Shown here piece by piece: positions 1 to 7,166 of a DNA stretch of 52,214 nt (position 1 is its first letter; each line of letters starts with the position of its first letter). Source of the DNA: a virus. The notes beneath the pieces were generated by a model. It was given only the letters and a program-made list of their open reading frames with translations, did not search any database and was not told where the DNA came from. The position numbers and the translations under genes are program-made. The stretch is from positions 1 to 52,214 of IMG/VR virus record IMGVR_UViG_3300036820_000646. The stretch is one strand, 5' to 3'.

Positions 1-276
1 TTAGCTCGCTGCGCGCTCGGAGTCTCCTGGAGCGATAGGTACACCCGTTTCAATGAATTTCATCAAGTTTGCCTTCTTCACTCTCAGGCTCGAACCGATA
101 CGGAGGACCGGGACAGGGAAGTTGCCACGACTTTGGAGGTTCCACGCGGTGCTGCGGTGAATGCCCAGAAGGTCCGCTGCTTCGCCGAGGCTGATTGTCA
201 ATGGCTCAGCCTTTGGAGCGACATTGGACGACTCGAACTCGATTTCTGACTTGTTCTTGGTTGACTGCTTTGCCAC
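1..276 (-). CDS. Small helix-turn-helix DNA-binding protein (excisionase/MerR-like HTH)
   Basis: This is a 91-residue protein read from a GTG start (codon at 276-274) that follows a purine-rich GGCGGAG stretch. A longer in-frame reading exists upstream, but it lacks this ribosome site and has arginine-rich nonsense-like composition. After a charged N-terminus, residues about 28-75 read as a winged HTH of the HTH_17/excisionase type: SLGEAADLLGIHRSTAWNLQ followed by a basic strand (LRIGSSLRVKKANL). Such proteins act as recombination directionality factors or small repressors; which one applies here is not visible. It lies downstream of the tagged-protein operon, separated by 106 bp that hold a box C motif. 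It could regulate that operon or an integrase; that is inference. Confidence 0.7.
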   Translation of the reverse strand: MAKQSTKNKSEIEFESSNVAPKAEPLTISLGEAADLLGIHRSTAWNLQSRGNFPVPVLRIGSSLRVKKANLMKFIETGVPIAPGDSERAAS

Positions 277-363
277 GGGTGCTCCGCCTTCTACTCCGGA
301 CGCTGGGTGCGACCTCAGGCGGCGACGTACCCCGATCCGAGAAAAGATGTCCCGCCGGTCTTC

Positions 364-373
364 ACCATGCGGC
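364..373 (-). promoter_or_regulatory. Box C copy 1 (GCCGCATGGT)
   Basis: Minus-strand GCCGCATGGT, preceded by ACCGATTT. It is one of six identical 10-mers in the window, all in the same orientation. It lies in the 106-bp gap upstream of the HTH gene, 88 bp before that gene's start codon. Function is unknown. Confidence 0.45.
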
Positions 374-382
374 AAATCGGTC

Positions 383-1087
383 CTACGCCAGTCCGCGGGC
401 CCGCTGGGCGCCGACCGTGTTGGCCAGGGCCGCATCAGTGCCCATTTCGACGGCCAGCTCGATACCGACTAAGTATCTCTCTGTTTCAGCGACAGCTCCA
501 GCCAGGTCCTCGTGATCTCTCAGGGCGATCTCGTCGCGCTCGCGTTGTTCCTTGACGAACTTCGCTATCTCGTCCATCACCCGCTTGTTCGATCGACCTT
601 CGTCTGCTCCACTTGTCAGCATCATCTGACCCGAGTTGAGTCCCCACAGCGTCGATGAAGCCAAAGCCCACCCCTGGCGGCCGTCAACGTGAAACGTTCC
701 ACCGTCGTACTCGACAAGGACCGCGTTTGGCTCAAGCATGGCCACCGCGCTGCGGATGTCGACTTCCCCGCGGTCACGCCACGCGGCCGAGTCTTCGTCC
801 GAGAGAGCTGACAGGTTCGGGCGTCGCCCTTTGGCCCGCGCTCGACGTGTCAGTCGGTCATACTCGAAATTCCAGCCACCCTTGTAGAGCGGATCGGTGA
901 GCGCATACGACACCGTGTCATTTCCGTTGTCCACGATGTCGACGCGGTACACGATGCCATCGATCACTGCTCCGACCGTGCGACGTAGGTTGCCGGCGAT
1001 CTCGACTGTCGCCTCTGGATTCGACGACGGTGCGAATTGACCACCCGTGGATTGTCCCTTCGGTCGGCGGTTCGTGACGGCAGACAT
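383..1087 (-). CDS. Tagged protein 1, function unknown
   Basis: This 234-residue protein begins at ATG 1087 behind a good AAGGAG site. Residues about 6-30 carry the shared tag (NRRPKG...GGQFAPSSNPEATVE). The body is unlike the other tagged proteins. It has a beta-rich middle (VYRVDIVDNGNDTVSYALTD; VLVEYDGGTFHV) and an alpha-helical charged C-terminus (about residues 165-225). I recognise no enzyme motif. It is the last tagged gene of a five-gene operon and starts 12 bp after the gene at 1100-1570 stops, so it is very probably co-transcribed. Existence as a gene is well supported by the start site, the tag and operon packing. Function is open. Confidence 0.8.
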   Translation of the reverse strand: MSAVTNRRPKGQSTGGQFAPSSNPEATVEIAGNLRRTVGAVIDGIVYRVDIVDNGNDTVSYALTDPLYKGGWNFEYDRLTRRARAKGRRPNLSALSDEDSAAWRDRGEVDIRSAVAMLEPNAVLVEYDGGTFHVDGRQGWALASSTLWGLNSGQMMLTSGADEGRSNKRVMDEIAKFVKEQRERDEIALRDHEDLAGAVAETERYLVGIELAVEMGTDAALANTVGAQRARGLA

Positions 1088-1099
1088 TGGATCTCCTTC

Positions 1100-1570
1100 T
1101 TAAGCTGACTTGGCTTCGGGTGGCATGTGGACGATCTCGGCAACCATGCAGAACGAATCGAGGACTTCGGAATCAATGAGGCGGGGGAAACCGCGTCTGA
1201 CTTCTTCCTCTATCGCCTCAACCTTGGAGCGACCTTCCTCGCAGGCGTAATCGTTGCCACCGCCTTCACCACTGTTGGAGACGTCGATCCTGACGTCGCC
1301 CACGTTCAGGTATCCAGACCAAGCGATGCCTCGCAACGTCTCGATCTCTGATGTGATCTTCATAGACGAACGACGGAGAAGCTCAAGTCCCTCCTCGTTC
1401 GGGTCGTACCATCCGCGCTCGTCGAGGTAACTGTGGATGCGAGAGACCGCGACCTCCATTGTCAGTGGAGGCGCACGGAGTTCGCTTAGCTCGACGGTCG
1501 GTTCCGGGTTCGCGCTCGGCGCGAATTGCCCTCCTACATTCGTACCCTTGGGTTCGCGTTTGAAGGTCAT
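1100..1570 (-). CDS. Tagged protein 2, function unknown
   Basis: This is a 156-residue acidic protein. Its start ATG overlaps the stop of the upstream gene as ATGA, so translation is probably coupled. Residues 4-28 are the tag (KREPKG...GGQFAPSANPEPTVEL). The rest is mixed helix/strand with an acidic stretch (SNSGEGGGNDYACEEGRSKVEAIEEEV), and residues about 40-55 look helical. There are two cysteines and no recognisable catalytic motif. It sits fourth in the five-gene tagged operon. I do not recognise a family. Confidence 0.78.
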   Translation of the reverse strand: MTFKREPKGTNVGGQFAPSANPEPTVELSELRAPPLTMEVAVSRIHSYLDERGWYDPNEEGLELLRRSSMKITSEIETLRGIAWSGYLNVGDVRIDVSNSGEGGGNDYACEEGRSKVEAIEEEVRRGFPRLIDSEVLDSFCMVAEIVHMPPEAKSA

Positions 1571-1989
1571 AATTGCTCCCGTGCTGCGCCGAGCTGATCG
1601 GCGGCTTCTTTTAGATCACTTACCAGACCTAAGGCGATCGCTTCCCGCTCCGGGGTGTTGGCGCCAACGTGTCCGAGGTAATCGGCTTTCGTATTGAGCT
1701 CGTCTAGCCATTCGTAAAGATCGCCCGTGGCAGCCTCCTGCTCGGCGATCTCCCTTGAGTATCCGATGATCTCCCCCACTCGAGCAAAGTCGTTCCTGCT
1801 GCCTTGGCCCCCACGGATTCGCTCGACGATGGCGGCCGCGTTGCGCAGCGCCTCGCTGACGTTGTCGCGAGTGATGGCCCAAGGGGCAAAGTAGCCGACC
1901 TCGACGTCGACGGCTGCTTCTGGATTCGACGTTGTCGCGAACTGTCCACCGCCGATGGTGCCTTTGGGCTTACGGTTAGTGGTCATCAT
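1567..1989 (-). CDS. Tagged protein 3, helical, function unknown
   Basis: This is a 140-residue protein starting with ATG ATG, the first overlapping the previous stop as ATGA. The tag covers residues 5-29 (NRKPKG...GGQFATTSNPEAAVDV). The body from about residue 40 is predicted almost wholly helical (NVSEALRNAAAIVERIRGG; REIAEQEAATGDLYEWLDEL), with a hydrophobic heptad-like pattern that suggests a small helical bundle. No cysteines and no known motif are present. It is the third gene of the tagged operon, flanked by overlaps on both sides. Confidence 0.78.
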   Translation of the reverse strand: MMTTNRKPKGTIGGGQFATTSNPEAAVDVEVGYFAPWAITRDNVSEALRNAAAIVERIRGGQGSRNDFARVGEIIGYSREIAEQEAATGDLYEWLDELNTKADYLGHVGANTPEREAIALGLVSDLKEAADQLGAAREQL

Positions 1990-2909
1990 TCGCCATCAAC
2001 GATTCTGAATCGGATGTCGCCGATTTGGAACTCGCCGGCGTCTTTGTCGTACGTCAACTCCGACGCCCGTCCGAAGTCCATCCAAGAGTAAACGTCGCGA
2101 TCGGCTCCGGACTTGCGGGTACGCATCGCAAACGAACCCGTCTGCACTTTGGTGACTGGACGCTTCAGTCCGACCACTTCAGGCCAGCGAGGGTTCTGCA
2201 CAACCTCGATGACGGTGCCTACTTTGATCGTCCTCTTCAGGTCGGCCATCGTTCCCGTCTTGTGCAGCGCCGGCAGCGAAGGATCGATGACCGGCGCGTG
2301 GAACTCCTCCACCTTGGCTTGTCCGTAGTACCTCACGTCGAAGTAGTCGGTCATCACATCCGAACCGTCATGGTTGTACGTGTCGTGTATCGCCTGAATC
2401 GTTTCGCGGACTCGCGTGCCTTCTTCGCTCTCGTGCGCGGCGCCCGCACAGCGCCAGTCATGTTGACCGGGCTTGCAGCTCGAGGGGACCGTGCGTGCGC
2501 CAAAGTCCAACTCCCCCGTGCACCGACTGTCGTCGGCGGGAACTGTTGCTCCGGCCCAGTTGCTTACCTTTATGTCGATCGACGCGCCACCTGCGTACTT
2601 CTGAGTCGTCACACTGATGTCAGCGTCCTTGGGTAGGCCACCGTTCGCGACCGCCTGCTTGATGTCCTGGCGCATGAGTCCGGCGATCTCGGTGACGCCA
2701 AGATTCCTCGCGTCTTCGTATTTGGCCCCGTAGCGACGTTCGTATGGACGGCGCGGCCGCGTTTCTGGCTGACCAAGGACGAGCGGCGCGCTGTCGACGA
2801 TCACAATCGTTGGCTCGACGAAGTCCACTTGCGCTTCTGGGTTCTCAGACGGTGCGAACTGTCCTCCGACAGGCACGCCTCGGGGTTGGCGGTTTTGAGC
2901 GGTTGTCAT
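1986..2909 (-). CDS. Tagged protein 4, function unknown
   Basis: At 307 residues, this is the largest member of the left tagged operon. The ATG overlaps the preceding stop (ATGA). The tag is at residues 7-31 (NRQPRG...GGQFAPSENPEAQVDF). The middle resembles small phage/plasmid proteins that hold a beta-sheet with 'DISVTTQKYAGGASIDIKVS' (about 98-117), followed by an insert with three cysteines (CTGELDF, SSCKPGQHDWRCAGAAH) that could bind a metal. 'YNHDGSDVMTDYFDVRYYG' at about 190-210 resembles the large-polyvalent-protein class of plasmid proteins, but I cannot assign a family. The C-terminus (about 225-307) looks like a small beta-barrel (TVIEVVQNPRWPEVVGLKRPVTKVQ). Confidence 0.78.
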   Translation of the reverse strand: MTTAQNRQPRGVPVGGQFAPSENPEAQVDFVEPTIVIVDSAPLVLGQPETRPRRPYERRYGAKYEDARNLGVTEIAGLMRQDIKQAVANGGLPKDADISVTTQKYAGGASIDIKVSNWAGATVPADDSRCTGELDFGARTVPSSCKPGQHDWRCAGAAHESEEGTRVRETIQAIHDTYNHDGSDVMTDYFDVRYYGQAKVEEFHAPVIDPSLPALHKTGTMADLKRTIKVGTVIEVVQNPRWPEVVGLKRPVTKVQTGSFAMRTRKSGADRDVYSWMDFGRASELTYDKDAGEFQIGDIRFRIVDGE

Positions 2910-3568
2910 CGCGTCACCGTCGAGTCGTACTCATCGTTGAAAGGCTGCTTAGTGATGTAGTAACCGACCGCGTCTTCACGAATTCCGTTGACGAGTACTT
3001 CATCGCCAAGCTCATCGATCACCGAGGACCACACGTGGTCCGACGGCTGTGACTTGACGAACGCGAGGTCAGTGCCGGACGTCTCGAACGTGCCGCCGTA
3101 ACGCTCATCAAGTGAGTCGTCGGAACCACGGACGGGGTGAGGAATCGGCTCGTAGAGGTCCGCGAAGTCATCCCGGTTCATCTGGCGGTTGAACGACTCC
3201 TCCTCGTCGTACGGAGCGATCTCGTCAACCACCTCCATGAAGGATTCAGCCAGCGGTTCAAACATGCGGCTGTCGCGATCGGCTTCGGCGAGGAACCTGT
3301 CGGCGACCGCGCGCCACTGCTCGGGCGTGAGATCGCGATCACCGTCGTAGTAGCCACGGTTCCTGAACCAATAGAGAGCCGGCTCGTCGTCTGGCAGGTT
3401 CGCTAGCTGCGCTCGAAGCTCTCCGACCGTTGGCCCCTCATAACCCTCGTACGGATTTACCAACGCGCGGCCGAGATCGACGGTGGCTTCCGGGTTCGTC
3501 GACGCGGCGAACTGCCCACCTGCGTCGGCGCCTTTGGGCACGCGACTTTGTCCATTGAGATCTCCCAT
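2906..3568 (-). CDS. Tagged protein 5, function unknown; first gene of tagged operon
   Basis: This 220-residue protein starts at ATG 3568 with AAGGAG four bases upstream. Residues 8-32 carry the tag (SRVPKG...GGQFAASTNPEATVDL). The body is strongly acidic, with many Asp/Glu and aromatic residues (LPDDEPALYWFRNRGYYDGDRDLTPEQ). It has a helical region at about 85-130 and no recognised motif. 'TVGELRAQLANLPDDEPALYWF' resembles short motifs in phage proteins, but I would not name it. It is the promoter-proximal gene, and box A lies directly ahead of its start codon. The next four genes follow with ATGA overlaps or a 12-bp gap. Confidence 0.8.
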   Translation of the reverse strand: MGDLNGQSRVPKGADAGGQFAASTNPEATVDLGRALVNPYEGYEGPTVGELRAQLANLPDDEPALYWFRNRGYYDGDRDLTPEQWRAVADRFLAEADRDSRMFEPLAESFMEVVDEIAPYDEEESFNRQMNRDDFADLYEPIPHPVRGSDDSLDERYGGTFETSGTDLAFVKSQPSDHVWSSVIDELGDEVLVNGIREDAVGYYITKQPFNDEYDSTVTR

Positions 3569-3576
3569 GTCTCCTT

Positions 3577-3604
3577 TGATGGGAGTTCTTCTCGCAATCG
3601 GCCA
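3577..3604 (-). promoter_or_regulatory. Box A copy 1, upstream of tagged operon
   Basis: The minus strand reads TGGCCG-N11-AACTCCCATC, ending in CATCA exactly 8 bases before the ATG of the first tagged gene. Two other copies with the identical 11-base spacer and identical 8-base distance to the start codon occur at 31565-31592 and 41359-41386. Promoter or operator is the natural reading. Confidence 0.75.
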
Positions 3605-3748
3605 CGTCTTTGAGTGTCCGTTGGAGGATCGTCTATCGGGACGAAAGGTGCGGGACGGTCCTTTGTGATGGCGCCTGGGTTTCGGGAGTCCCGTTTAGGC
3701 CGTCCGAATAAGTACTGTCTAAGGTGCCTTTAACGGTACGCTTTTCCC

Positions 3749-4360
3749 ATGAACGTACTGATTGGCTACGCGAGATGTTCGACCGACCAGCAAGACCTCA
3801 CTGTTCAGCGCCAAGCTCTTGAAGCATTGGGCGTCGAGAGCGGACGCATCTACTCCGACCACGGACTGACGGGTACCAACCGTGACCGGCCCGGACTTCG
3901 CGATGCACTGGCCGCGTGCCGAGAAGGCGACACGTTGGTCGTGACGAAACTGGACCGGCTCGCGCGTTCCGTCCCCGACGCACGCGACATTGTCGACGAG
4001 CTGACCAAGCGAGGGGTCAAACTGCAACTGGCCGGTTCGGTCCACGACCCTAATGATCCGATCGGCAAGCTCCTCTTCAACGTGCTCGCGATGGTGGCCG
4101 AGTTTGAGTCCGACCTCATTCGATCCCGAACTCGAGAAGGCATGAAACTTGCCAAGCAGCGCGGACGTCTCAAGGGTAAGCAACCGAAACTAAGTGACCT
4201 TCAAGTCGCGCACCTCGGGGAACTGCACGATGCGGGCGATCACACCGTCAGCGAGTTGATGGATCTCTTCGGGGTTGGGCGAGGAACGATCTACCGTTCC
4301 CTCGAGCGGCGCGTTACGGAGCCCCGTGCTGGTCGAGCCACTGCGCCAACGCCTCGGTGA
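3749..4360 (+). CDS. Serine recombinase, resolvase/invertase family
   Basis: This is a 203-residue small serine recombinase of the usual resolvase length. The N-terminal catalytic domain (1-135) has IGYARCSTDQQDL with the nucleophile Ser11, then TGTNRDRPGL, and VVTKLDRLARS with the conserved arginines. 'LIRSRTREGMKLAKQRGRLKG' begins the DNA-binding arm, and residues about 150-190 form a Hin-like HTH (TVSELMDLFGVGRGTIYRSL). Such enzymes resolve multimers or invert DNA. It is divergent from the tagged operon across a 180-bp gap, and its 3' end overlaps the convergent RHH gene by 47 bp. Proximity to parA suggests dimer resolution for plasmid stability (inference). The start ATG lacks a strong ribosome site. 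Confidence 0.93.
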   Translation: MNVLIGYARCSTDQQDLTVQRQALEALGVESGRIYSDHGLTGTNRDRPGLRDALAACREGDTLVVTKLDRLARSVPDARDIVDELTKRGVKLQLAGSVHDPNDPIGKLLFNVLAMVAEFESDLIRSRTREGMKLAKQRGRLKGKQPKLSDLQVAHLGELHDAGDHTVSELMDLFGVGRGTIYRSLERRVTEPRAGRATAPTPR

Positions 4361-4586
4361 CGATCGTCGAGCGAGCAATGCCATTTGACTCTGAGAACGC
4401 GTGCATTCGATACAGCACATTCCGGTCGACGTAGCCCGTCCATCGCTGCATTCTCTGTTCAAATGACCCGCGGCGTTTCGCGATATTGGCGCCCTCAACG
4501 GGGGCCCGCAACGGTGCTTCGGCGCGCGTCGGTTCGGCTCGAGTTACTTCAGCCGCGGCCTTCAGTCGATCCTCAAGTCTGCTCAT
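4314..4586 (-). CDS. Ribbon-helix-helix-like partition partner of ParA
   Basis: This is a 90-residue basic protein. The ATG at 4586 has GGAAGGAG upstream and overlaps the end of parA by 14 bp. The N-terminus is helical and charged. The C-terminal half (about 50-90) fits a CopG/RHH-type dimer: YVDRNVLYRMHAFSESNGIARSTIVTEALAQWL, that is, strand-helix-turn-helix. In many small plasmids a ParA-type ATPase is followed by a short DNA-binding partner that binds a centromere and represses the operon. This pair and the palindromes upstream of parA fit that scheme. It could also be only a repressor. The 3' end overlaps the resolvase gene on the other strand. Confidence 0.72.
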   Translation of the reverse strand: MSRLEDRLKAAAEVTRAEPTRAEAPLRAPVEGANIAKRRGSFEQRMQRWTGYVDRNVLYRMHAFSESNGIARSTIVTEALAQWLDQHGAP

Positions 4587-5157
4587 CGGTCTCCTTCCAA
4601 CGGGCGACGATCTCGTCAGCTAATGGACGAAACATCACGAGAACTGGCGTCATCGCGAAGGACTGAACGACGCGTTCCGACAGTGGCAAGACGGTCGCTG
4701 AAACGGGATGACCAGCATCGGCGCAGAGCTGTTGAATTGTCTTTCCCGCGGACGTTGAGCGGCGAACTCGTGAGGGGACGACGAGGTACAACTGGCTCGC
4801 CGGCAAGAGAGCAAGCGTGTCGGGGAGCTGGTCCGCTTCGAGCGGAGAGGGTGCCATTGGAATGAGAACAAGATCGGAAACGGCCGCTGCCGCGGTGATC
4901 GCCTCGGCGTCGTTTGGTGGTGTATCGAGCACCAACCAGTCGTAAGAATCGGCGAGCGATGGAACCGCTTGAACGATGGTCGACGCCGAGCCGGCGGCAA
5001 CATCGAAGAGGTCGAGGTCCTCCATCCAGTGGAGCGCCGAACCGTTGTCGTCGAGGTCGATGAGCCCGACTCGATCCGGCAAGCACGCCGCGAGACCGAC
5101 CGCCAGAGTAGTCTTTCCGACCCCACCTTTACGGTTACAAACCGCGATCGTCCTCAT
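4573..5157 (-). CDS. parA: ParA-like partition ATPase
   Basis: This is a 194-residue P-loop ATPase of the MinD/ParA superfamily. The ATG at 5157 follows GGAGG. A longer in-frame reading would run through the operator repeats and is rejected. The deviant Walker A is at the N-terminus (CNRKGGVGKTTLAVGLA, about residues 6-22). A switch/Walker A' LIDLDDNGSA follows, and Walker B is WLVLDTPPND. The short length without an N-terminal HTH matches the small plasmid ParA (type Ib) group. It should work with the downstream RHH protein to segregate the element. The upstream region holds two clusters of ACGTGTACG-like palindromes, likely operator or centromere sites. Confidence 0.9.
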   Translation of the reverse strand: MRTIAVCNRKGGVGKTTLAVGLAACLPDRVGLIDLDDNGSALHWMEDLDLFDVAAGSASTIVQAVPSLADSYDWLVLDTPPNDAEAITAAAAVSDLVLIPMAPSPLEADQLPDTLALLPASQLYLVVPSRVRRSTSAGKTIQQLCADAGHPVSATVLPLSERVVQSFAMTPVLVMFRPLADEIVARWKETDEQT

Positions 5158-5180
5158 TGGACCTCCAATCCTATACCGAA

Positions 5181-5210
5181 ACGTGTACGTATACGTCCAC
5201 GTGTACGTGA
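5181..5210. repeat. Partition operator/centromere cluster 1
   Basis: Overlapping alternating-purine/pyrimidine palindromes: ACGTGTACG, the perfect palindrome ACGTATACGT at 5187-5196, and CACGTGTACGTG at 5199-5209. It lies 24-53 bp upstream of the parA start, where an autorepression operator is expected. Confidence 0.6.
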
Positions 5211-5278
5211 GGTGCGAAATCTGTGTCCAACTCTCCACTGTCGATTGAGACTGTTGGGTGTGGCGAGGTCATGTAGAG

Positions 5279-5309
5279 GTGTACGTACACGTAGACGACT
5301 ACGTGTGTC
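5279..5309. repeat. Partition operator/centromere cluster 2
   Basis: The perfect 12-bp palindrome GTGTACGTACAC (5279-5290) is followed by GTAGACGACTACGTGTGT, itself built of GTAC/ACGTGT elements related to cluster 1. It is probably a second binding array for the ParA partner. Confidence 0.55.
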
Positions 5310-5477
5310 AATGCTGGTCAAAGGGCATATTCGAGCAAAAAACTGGGTTGAACTTTAGCCCCATTTTTCAGAGGCCATGTGTCGTCTGGCGTCCATTGAC
5401 GGTATGTGTTTTATTGCGACGAGCCAGCGGGCCTGGGCTCAAAGACACATATTTATGGGGCTCGCAGGGTCGTCGCC

Positions 5478-5873
5478 CTACCTTCGACTCGGTTGTCTCC
5501 CGATGATCTCGACTGGCGTTCCGGGTGGGAAGTAACCGCGTCGGCGTCGCTCCAATCGACGAGTGGCAAAGACACTCGGGATCTTCGAGCCCTTCGTGAG
5601 GTTGTGCCGAGCGCAGAGTGCAACGAAGTTTGACATGCTCGTAGCGCCGCCCTTGGAGTGGGGAAAGTGATGATCTCCGTGGGTCGGTGCGTTGGTACAG
5701 CGACGTCCGAAGATGTTGAAGTGTTCGCATTGATTCCCCGCGCGGAGGAACCCGCTCGTCCTCTCAGAGAGCGAGAAGATTCTCTTGGGATCGAGATGAG
5801 CTCCCTGTCCCCGGCGTGTCGCGAGCAAGGCCACCACTACTGCGGCAACGATCAAACAGAAGTCGTGGCTCAT
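5478..5873 (-). CDS. HNH endonuclease with N-terminal membrane segment
   Basis: This is 131 residues. An N-terminal hydrophobic stretch (LIVAAVVVALLA, residues 7-18) could be a signal anchor. The HNH core follows: Cys49, Cys59, then DHHFPHSKGG (67-76), SNFVALCARHN (81-91) and KGSK. The DHH...N...H pattern with flanking cysteines is the usual His-Me finger with a structural zinc. HNH nucleases serve in restriction, recombination or competence; a membrane-tethered or exported one is uncommon. The ATG lies one base past the stop of the upstream gene, so translation is coupled to the Thr-rich membrane protein. The pair may act at the cell surface (inference). Confidence 0.78.
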   Translation of the reverse strand: MSHDFCLIVAAVVVALLATRRGQGAHLDPKRIFSLSERTSGFLRAGNQCEHFNIFGRRCTNAPTHGDHHFPHSKGGATSMSNFVALCARHNLTKGSKIPSVFATRRLERRRRGYFPPGTPVEIIGRQPSRR

Positions 5874-5874
5874 G

Positions 5875-6543
5875 CTACGAAGTGCAACTTGGCGAAGCCG
5901 AATAGTTCACAAATGCCCCGCCCTGACTGTCGTAGTCCGTGGCCACATAGGTGCCTTTAGCGGCGACGAATGAGACCGTCGCTGTCTGGCCTGACGACGA
6001 GTAGTCGGTTGGGCCGTCCACCGTCAAGGAGTTAGATGCGGTCGGTCCGGTGCCGCTGACCGTGACACTCTGTCCGCCCGAGCACGTGAACGTCACGGAA
6101 TATGACGTTTGGGGAGCTGTAGTTGTGGTTGTCGGCGGAGGTCGACGACGAATCGTCGTTGTCGTAGTGGGTGGCCTCGTCGTCGTAGTCGTGGTCTCGA
6201 CGGGATGAGTCGTTGTCGTAGTGGGTGGCAGCGGCCTTGTCGTTGTAGTCGTCGGAGGAACCGCGTGATGGTGGGGTTTCGTGGTCGTGGTAGTGGGTGG
6301 CGGCTTGGTCGTGGTGGTGGTGGCTACCACCGTGGTAGTCGTTGTCGGTACCGTGTCTCTAGCCGCCGGAGCTTTGTGGGCGCCTGGCCCTAACGCGTAC
6401 CCCGCTGCAAGGATGACGGCCACGAGCGCGATTCCTACGATCGGTCCTCGTGCCCGGAGATACCACCGGAATGTTTGGCCCGGCGTGCGTAGCAACGACA
6501 CGTTGCTCTTCGAGTTGCCCAAACCCTTGTCGTCATCGCTCAC
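5875..6543 (-). CDS. Membrane-anchored Thr-rich surface protein
   Basis: This is 222 residues from a GTG start with GGGAG upstream. A short cytoplasmic N-terminus (1-33) is followed by one transmembrane helix (about 34-51). A low-complexity spacer of TTTTT blocks separated by Pro, Arg, Lys or His follows (about 66-145). The C-terminal domain (about 148-222) is beta-rich with two cysteines (FTCSGGQSVTVSG...SPSC), like a small Ig-type fold. Topology suggests an extracellular domain held off the membrane by the spacer, a style common in Acidimicrobiia. A role in mating-pair contact is possible but unsupported. It is transcribed into the HNH gene. Confidence 0.75.
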   Translation of the reverse strand: MSDDDKGLGNSKSNVSLLRTPGQTFRWYLRARGPIVGIALVAVILAAGYALGPGAHKAPAARDTVPTTTTTVVATTTTTKPPPTTTTTKPHHHAVPPTTTTTRPLPPTTTTTHPVETTTTTTRPPTTTTTIRRRPPPTTTTTAPQTSYSVTFTCSGGQSVTVSGTGPTASNSLTVDGPTDYSSSGQTATVSFVAAKGTYVATDYDSQGGAFVNYSASPSCTS

Positions 6544-6578
6544 GGTCTGCTCCCGATGTTTGCGTTACAAGAAAAGGG

Positions 6579-6632
6579 TCTGCCGCCCGTACATCTCGCC
6601 AAGGAGGGTAGGAGAGAAATACGGGCGGCAGA
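6579..6632 (-). terminator. Probable terminator after ssb
   Basis: A 13-bp perfect stem, TCTGCCGCCCGTA (6579-6591) with its complement at 6620-6632, with a 28-base loop. In the ssb direction it is followed by CCCTTTTCTTG. The long loop lowers confidence, but position and T-rich tail fit a terminator. Confidence 0.55.
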
Positions 6633-6650
6633 GTTCATGCGTGACAGCGA

Positions 6651-7091
6651 CTAGAAGTCGTCGTCGTCGTCCGCTACCGGCTTGGCCTTGGCCTTAGAGG
6701 CGGCGGCAGGCGCGTCGTCATCGACGTCACTGGCCTTGGCCTTGGTGACCTTGGTCACACTGGCAGTCGCCCAACGCAAGTCGGGACCAACGGCTGAGGC
6801 GGTGACGCTGACCATCGTGAGCGACTTCTCTTCGCCTTCGATTGTGACGTCCTTCGAGTAGGTGTTGAAACGACCGATCACAAGGACGCGCTGTCCCTTG
6901 CTCAGCGACTTCGCGACGTTCTCGGCGAGGGTGCCAAATGCGGTGACGTTGATGAAGTGCGACTTCTCGTCGTCACCTTGACCTTCGTTGACCGCGACGG
7001 TGAACGTGGCACGGACGGTGCCCTTGTCGCTCTTGGGCTCAACGAGATTCGGGTCCTTGGTCAGGTTCCCCACGAATGAAATGTTGTTCAT
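6651..7091 (-). CDS. ssb: Single-stranded DNA-binding protein
   Basis: This 146-residue SSB starts at ATG 7091 with GAAGGAAG upstream. The OB fold occupies about residues 1-105: NNISFVGNLTKDPNL at the start, then ATFTVAVNE, FINVTAFGTLAENVAKSLSKGQRVLVIGRF and a beta hairpin. The C-terminal tail is Ala/Lys-rich and ends in the acidic peptide DDDDDF, the conserved protein-docking tip of bacterial SSBs. It coats single-stranded DNA during replication or conjugative transfer. It follows dnaE by 75 bp in the same direction, so the two probably form one replication unit. A box-B-like sequence with one mismatch lies at 7153-7176. Confidence 0.95.
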   Translation of the reverse strand: MNNISFVGNLTKDPNLVEPKSDKGTVRATFTVAVNEGQGDDEKSHFINVTAFGTLAENVAKSLSKGQRVLVIGRFNTYSKDVTIEGEEKSLTMVSVTASAVGPDLRWATASVTKVTKAKASDVDDDAPAAASKAKAKPVADDDDDF

Positions 7092-7166
7092 GCTGGTACT
7101 TCCTTCTGCTCAATCGAGCTGCGTTGAGTAGGTGATTTACCTGCTCGATCTCCTATGGATTGAGAT

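Larger units (their letters stand above)
5158..5477. other. Non-coding region with partition repeats
   Basis: This is 320 bp between parA and the HNH gene. It holds the two palindromic repeat clusters listed separately, about 70 bp apart. The remaining part (5310-5477) shows no convincing gene. It is probably the parA promoter/centromere plus the 3' flank of the HNH gene. Confidence 0.5.

Noticed and set aside
6150-6345. Low-complexity GTGGTNGT tracts considered as a DNA structural repeat
   Set aside because: They encode the TTTTT spacer of the membrane protein in frame.
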